This document shows, piece after piece, positions 61,386 to 64,000 of a DNA stretch of 64,000 nt (its first letter is position 1; the number at the start of each line of letters is the position of its first letter). A program made the translations under genes and the position numbers. The notes beneath the pieces were generated by a model, which saw only the letters and a program-made list of their open reading frames with translations, was not told the origin of the DNA and ran no database searches. Origin of the DNA: Leisingera aquaemixtae (lineage in GTDB: Bacteria; Pseudomonadota; Alphaproteobacteria; Rhodobacterales; Rhodobacteraceae); NCBI RefSeq assembly GCF_019801145.1, contig NZ_JAHVJQ010000002.1:186001-250000 (forward strand), written 5' to 3'.

Positions 61386-62720
61386 TTACTCGGCAGGAGT
61401 GGCGTCTGCAGAAGACTTCTTGCCGTAGTGGGCGTCGAAATCCTCTTCGATGGTTGCGGGCTGAGCCAGCGGCTTCTCAATCACGCCCAGCAGCGGCAGG
61501 ATCACGAAGAAGTAGCCGAACCAGTAGGCCGATGCGATCAGCGAGAACGATGCATAGGGCTCTTCCGCCGGCATCGCACCCAGCCACATCAGGGCAAAGA
61601 AGTCGACGACCAGCAGCGCAAACCACCATTTGAACATCGGACGGTAACGGCCCGAACGCACGTTGGAGGTGTCCAGCCAAGGCGCCAGCGCCATGGCCAG
61701 GATCGCGCCGAACATGGCGATCACGCCGAAGAACTTCGCGTCCACGATGCCGCCGGTGATGAAGGAGGCGAACTGCACCACCCAGACCTCGGAGGTGAAG
61801 GCACGCAGGATCGCGTAGAACGGCAGGAAGTACCATTCCGGAACGATGTGCGCCGGGGTCACCAGCGGGTTGGCTTCGATGTAGTTGTCCGGGTGGCCCA
61901 GGTAGTTCGGCATGAAGCCGACGATGGCCCAGAACACAACCAGCACAACAGCCAGGCCCAGGAAGTCCTTGATCACGAAGTACGGCCAGAACGGCAGGGT
62001 GTCTTTCTTGGCTTCTTCCTTGGACCCCTTACGGACATCAACACCGGTGGGGTTGTTGTTGCCGGTGGTGTGGAAAGCCCAGATGTGCACGATCACCAGC
62101 GCTGCAATCACGAAGGGCAGCAGGTAGTGCAGCGAGAAGAAGCGGTTCAGAGTGGCGTTGTCCACCGCCGGCCCGCCCAAGAGCCAGGTCTGGATTGCTT
62201 CGCCGATGAACGGGATCGCGCCGAACAGGCCGGTAATAACGGTTGCACCCCAGAAGGACATCTGGCCCCAGGGCAGCACGTAGCCCATGAAGGCGGTGCC
62301 CATCATCATCAGATAGATCAGCATGCCGACGATCCAGGTGATCTCGCGGGGCGCCTTGTAGGAGCCGTAGTACAGGCCGCGGAAGATGTGGATGTAGACA
62401 GCAACAAAGAACAGCGAGGCGCCGTTCATGTGAAGGTAGCGCAGCATGTGGCCGCCGTTCACATTGCGCATAATGTGCTCGACGCTGGCAAAGGCCATGT
62501 CGACATGCGGGGTGTAATGCATCACCAGAACGATGCCGGTGACGATTTGCAGCGCCAGGCAGAAGGCCAGGACGATGCCCCAGATCCACCACCAGTTCAG
62601 GTTCTTGGGGGTGGGGATCATGATGGTGTCATAGATCAGGCCGACGATGGGCAGGCGGCTGTGCAGCCACTTTTCTGCGCCTGTCTTCGGCTCGTAATGG
62701 TCGTGCGGAATACCGGACAT
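61386..62720 (-). CDS. petB: Cytochrome b of the bc1 complex
   Basis: This 444-residue membrane protein has eight expected helices. The haem ligand histidines are spread as in mitochondrial-type cytochrome b ([49 protein letters not shown]). The Qo-site PEWY is in [18 protein letters not shown]. The C-terminal acidic tail is a Rhodobacter-type extension. It binds both b-haems and forms the quinone sites. It is encoded between petA and petC. Confidence 0.96.
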   Translation of the reverse strand: MSGIPHDHYEPKTGAEKWLHSRLPIVGLIYDTIMIPTPKNLNWWWIWGIVLAFCLALQIVTGIVLVMHYTPHVDMAFASVEHIMRNVNGGHMLRYLHMNGASLFFVAVYIHIFRGLYYGSYKAPREITWIVGMLIYLMMMGTAFMGYVLPWGQMSFWGATVITGLFGAIPFIGEAIQTWLLGGPAVDNATLNRFFSLHYLLPFVIAALVIVHIWAFHTTGNNNPTGVDVRKGSKEEAKKDTLPFWPYFVIKDFLGLAVVLVVFWAIVGFMPNYLGHPDNYIEANPLVTPAHIVPEWYFLPFYAILRAFTSEVWVVQFASFITGGIVDAKFFGVIAMFGAILAMALAPWLDTSNVRSGRYRPMFKWWFALLVVDFFALMWLGAMPAEEPYASFSLIASAYWFGYFFVILPLLGVIEKPLAQPATIEEDFDAHYGKKSSADATPAE

Positions 62721-62732
62721 GAGCGCGTTTCC

Positions 62733-63293
62733 TTATCCCAGCTTGATGGTGTTGGCGTCGGTGAACTCAGCCACCGGCACGTGCAGGTTCTCAGGCGCCG
62801 GGCCTTTGCGGATGCGGCCTGCGGTGTCGTAGTGCGAGCCGTGGCAGGGGCAGAACCAGCCGTTGAATTCGCCGGCGCCGTCGCCCAGCGGCACACAGCC
62901 GAGGTGGGTGCAGACACCCATCATCACCAGCCATTCGCCGGCGTCGTCCATGGTGCGGTTCACGTCCGCTGCGTCGGTGCCCGGCTTGTTCGGGTTTTCC
63001 GACCGCGGGTCGATCAGCTCGGACAGCTCCACGGCACGGGCCTGCTCGATCTCTTCCTGGGTGCGGCGGCGGATAAACACCGGCTTGCCCAGGAACATGA
63101 CCGAGATCTGCGTGCCAACTTCCACGCCGCTGACATCGACCAGGATCGAGGACAGCGCTTTCACGTCGGCGGAGGGGTTCATCTGGTTGACCAGGGGCCA
63201 TACGGCGGCACCCGCGGTCACTGCCCCGGCGCCGGCAGTGGCGTAGTAGAGGAAATCTCTCCGGGTTCCTTCGTGGTCTTCTGCGTGGGACAC
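62733..63293 (-). CDS. petA: Ubiquinol-cytochrome c reductase Rieske iron-sulfur subunit
   Basis: This 186-residue Rieske protein has a twin-arginine type N terminus ([27 protein letters not shown]). The 2Fe-2S ligands are in [10 protein letters not shown] and CPCHGSHYD. It starts with GTG at 63293, with GGAG upstream. It transfers electrons from quinol to cytochrome c1. It leads the petABC operon, 12 bases before petB. Confidence 0.96.
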   Translation of the reverse strand: MSHAEDHEGTRRDFLYYATAGAGAVTAGAAVWPLVNQMNPSADVKALSSILVDVSGVEVGTQISVMFLGKPVFIRRRTQEEIEQARAVELSELIDPRSENPNKPGTDAADVNRTMDDAGEWLVMMGVCTHLGCVPLGDGAGEFNGWFCPCHGSHYDTAGRIRKGPAPENLHVPVAEFTDANTIKLG

Positions 63294-63371
63294 GAGGTTT
63301 TCTCCAATTCCAGCGCCCGTTTAGGGCAAACATGCGCATGCACCGCGATTGCTCGCAGTGACTCAGGCGCG

Positions 63372-63400
63372 TGTCTAGCGGGGAGAAAGCAATTCGTCCA
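63372..63400 (-). promoter_or_regulatory. Possible petABC promoter
   Basis: In minus-strand reading TGGACG (63400-63395) and TAGACA (63377-63372) are 17 bases apart, about 80 bases before petA. Both boxes are only moderate. Confidence 0.35.
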
Positions 63401-63505
63401 GCGGTCATGGGCGCGCAGAAAGCCGCAGACAGCAATTCTGTCACGCCTGTGTGACAGTGCCGCACCCATATCTGTGCGGCACATGCATGTTTCAAGGGCC
63501 GGCGC

Positions 63506-64000
63506 TCAGGCCGCAGGCGGTTTTGTCGCCTGCATTGCCGGGCGCGATTCGAAACCGGCAAACCAGTCCGCCAGCGCCTCGTTGCCCTGGCGCCAGTTTG
63601 TATCCGGGTGGCGGAAGTCCACATAGGCCAGCGCACAGGCCACTGCGATCTGGCCGATGTCCAGCGGCCCCTGCAGCTGGCTCATCCAGCGCGCGTTGAG
63701 CGCGGCGCAGCCGCCCAGCACCTTGCCCTGCTGCGCCTCCAGCCAGCTGTCCCACTGTATTTCCTCGGGACGCAGCCGTTTTTCATAGGACATCAGCACC
63801 GCCGCATCCATGATCCCGTCGGCGGTGGCCTCCAGCACCATGCTGTCCCAGCCGCCGCTGTACAGCCTGCCGCCTGCGCGGTCATCCAGATAGGCGCAGA
63901 TCACCCGGCTGTCGTAAAGCGCCGGCCCGTCGTTGCGCTCCAGCGCCGGGATCTTGGCGAGCGGATTGCTGGCCTTCACATCTGGACTGGGGCTGAGAGG
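63506..64000 (-). CDS. Glutathione S-transferase family protein, 5' end cut by window
   Basis: The 164 visible codons begin inside the thioredoxin-like domain (SPSPDVKASNPLAKIPALERNDGPALYDSRVICAYLDD). The IPAL cis-proline and the DSR glutathione-binding segment are both present. The helical C-terminal domain follows (DIGQIAVACALAYVDFRHPDTNWRQG). The start lies beyond the right edge. It is an independent minus-strand gene upstream of petABC; the substrate is unknown. Confidence 0.85.
   Translation of the reverse strand, partial: PLSPSPDVKASNPLAKIPALERNDGPALYDSRVICAYLDDRAGGRLYSGGWDSMVLEATADGIMDAAVLMSYEKRLRPEEIQWDSWLEAQQGKVLGGCAALNARWMSQLQGPLDIGQIAVACALAYVDFRHPDTNWRQGNEALADWFAGFESRPAMQATKPPAA

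Overview
The window is about 64 kb of high-GC chromosome from an alphaproteobacterium, most likely a marine Rhodobacteraceae (Roseobacter group, Leisingera/Phaeobacter-like). I infer this from gene content and order: a CcrM-type GANTC methylase, a dnaK promoter of the alphaproteobacterial RpoH type, the order rnd-kdsD-lptC-lptA-lptB-hpf-ptsN, a petABC bc1 operon, DUF2125, a pmbA-imp-waaA-like-lpxK run, and RTX metalloprotease and adenylate cyclase genes. No database search was possible; family names rest on motifs and length.

Layout. 1-1839: VOC, crotonase and SDR genes in one minus-strand operon. 1975-8052: a DUF2125 exported protein, then PmbA/TldE, an inositol-phosphatase-like protein, a degenerate KDO-transferase-like protein and LpxK. 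8149-15124: a DsbA-like thioredoxin and DciA, facing MutY and an alkane monooxygenase; then a membrane adenylate cyclase, CcrM and RNase HII. 15218-18586: small exported proteins, a membrane-anchored winged-helix protein and a DUF427-cyclase fusion. 18826-22046: a fused 2-oxoacid dehydrogenase E1 with an overlapping acyltransferase. 22301: tRNA-Leu(CAG). 22650-24548: RTX metalloprotease. 24714-29533: RNase D, KdsD, LptCAB, HPF and PtsN. 29695-40335: a surface-polysaccharide block with sulfotransferase, GT14, two paralogous glycosyltransferases, GalE, GalU, KdsB, CysQ and a KpsM-like permease. 40407-45430: AlkB repair dioxygenase, DnaK, DnaJ and RadC.

45463-57541 is a roughly 12 kb, visibly A+T-richer genomic island inserted in tRNA-Lys(TTT). 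It has a 51-bp att repeat at both ends, a tyrosine integrase beside the intact tRNA, and paired 11-bp-period TTGCACC repeats just inside each end that look like integrase arm sites. Its cargo looks like anti-phage defence. There is a dCMP deaminase opposite a membrane-anchored dCTP-deaminase-like protein, and a NotI-like restriction enzyme with a C5 methylase. There is also a second integrase beside a gene resembling the RarA C-terminal region, an XRE regulator, and a PD-(D/E)XK nuclease next to a reverse transcriptase whose catalytic box reads YADN. A palindrome, GTGCAA-N4-TTGCAC, occurs four times within 5 kb of the island, and a cluster of TTCCGACA repeats lies in a non-coding gap. These are the best candidates for something undescribed.

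57760-64000: DapF, MtaB, a glyoxalase-related small protein, petABC (cytochrome bc1) and a truncated GST.
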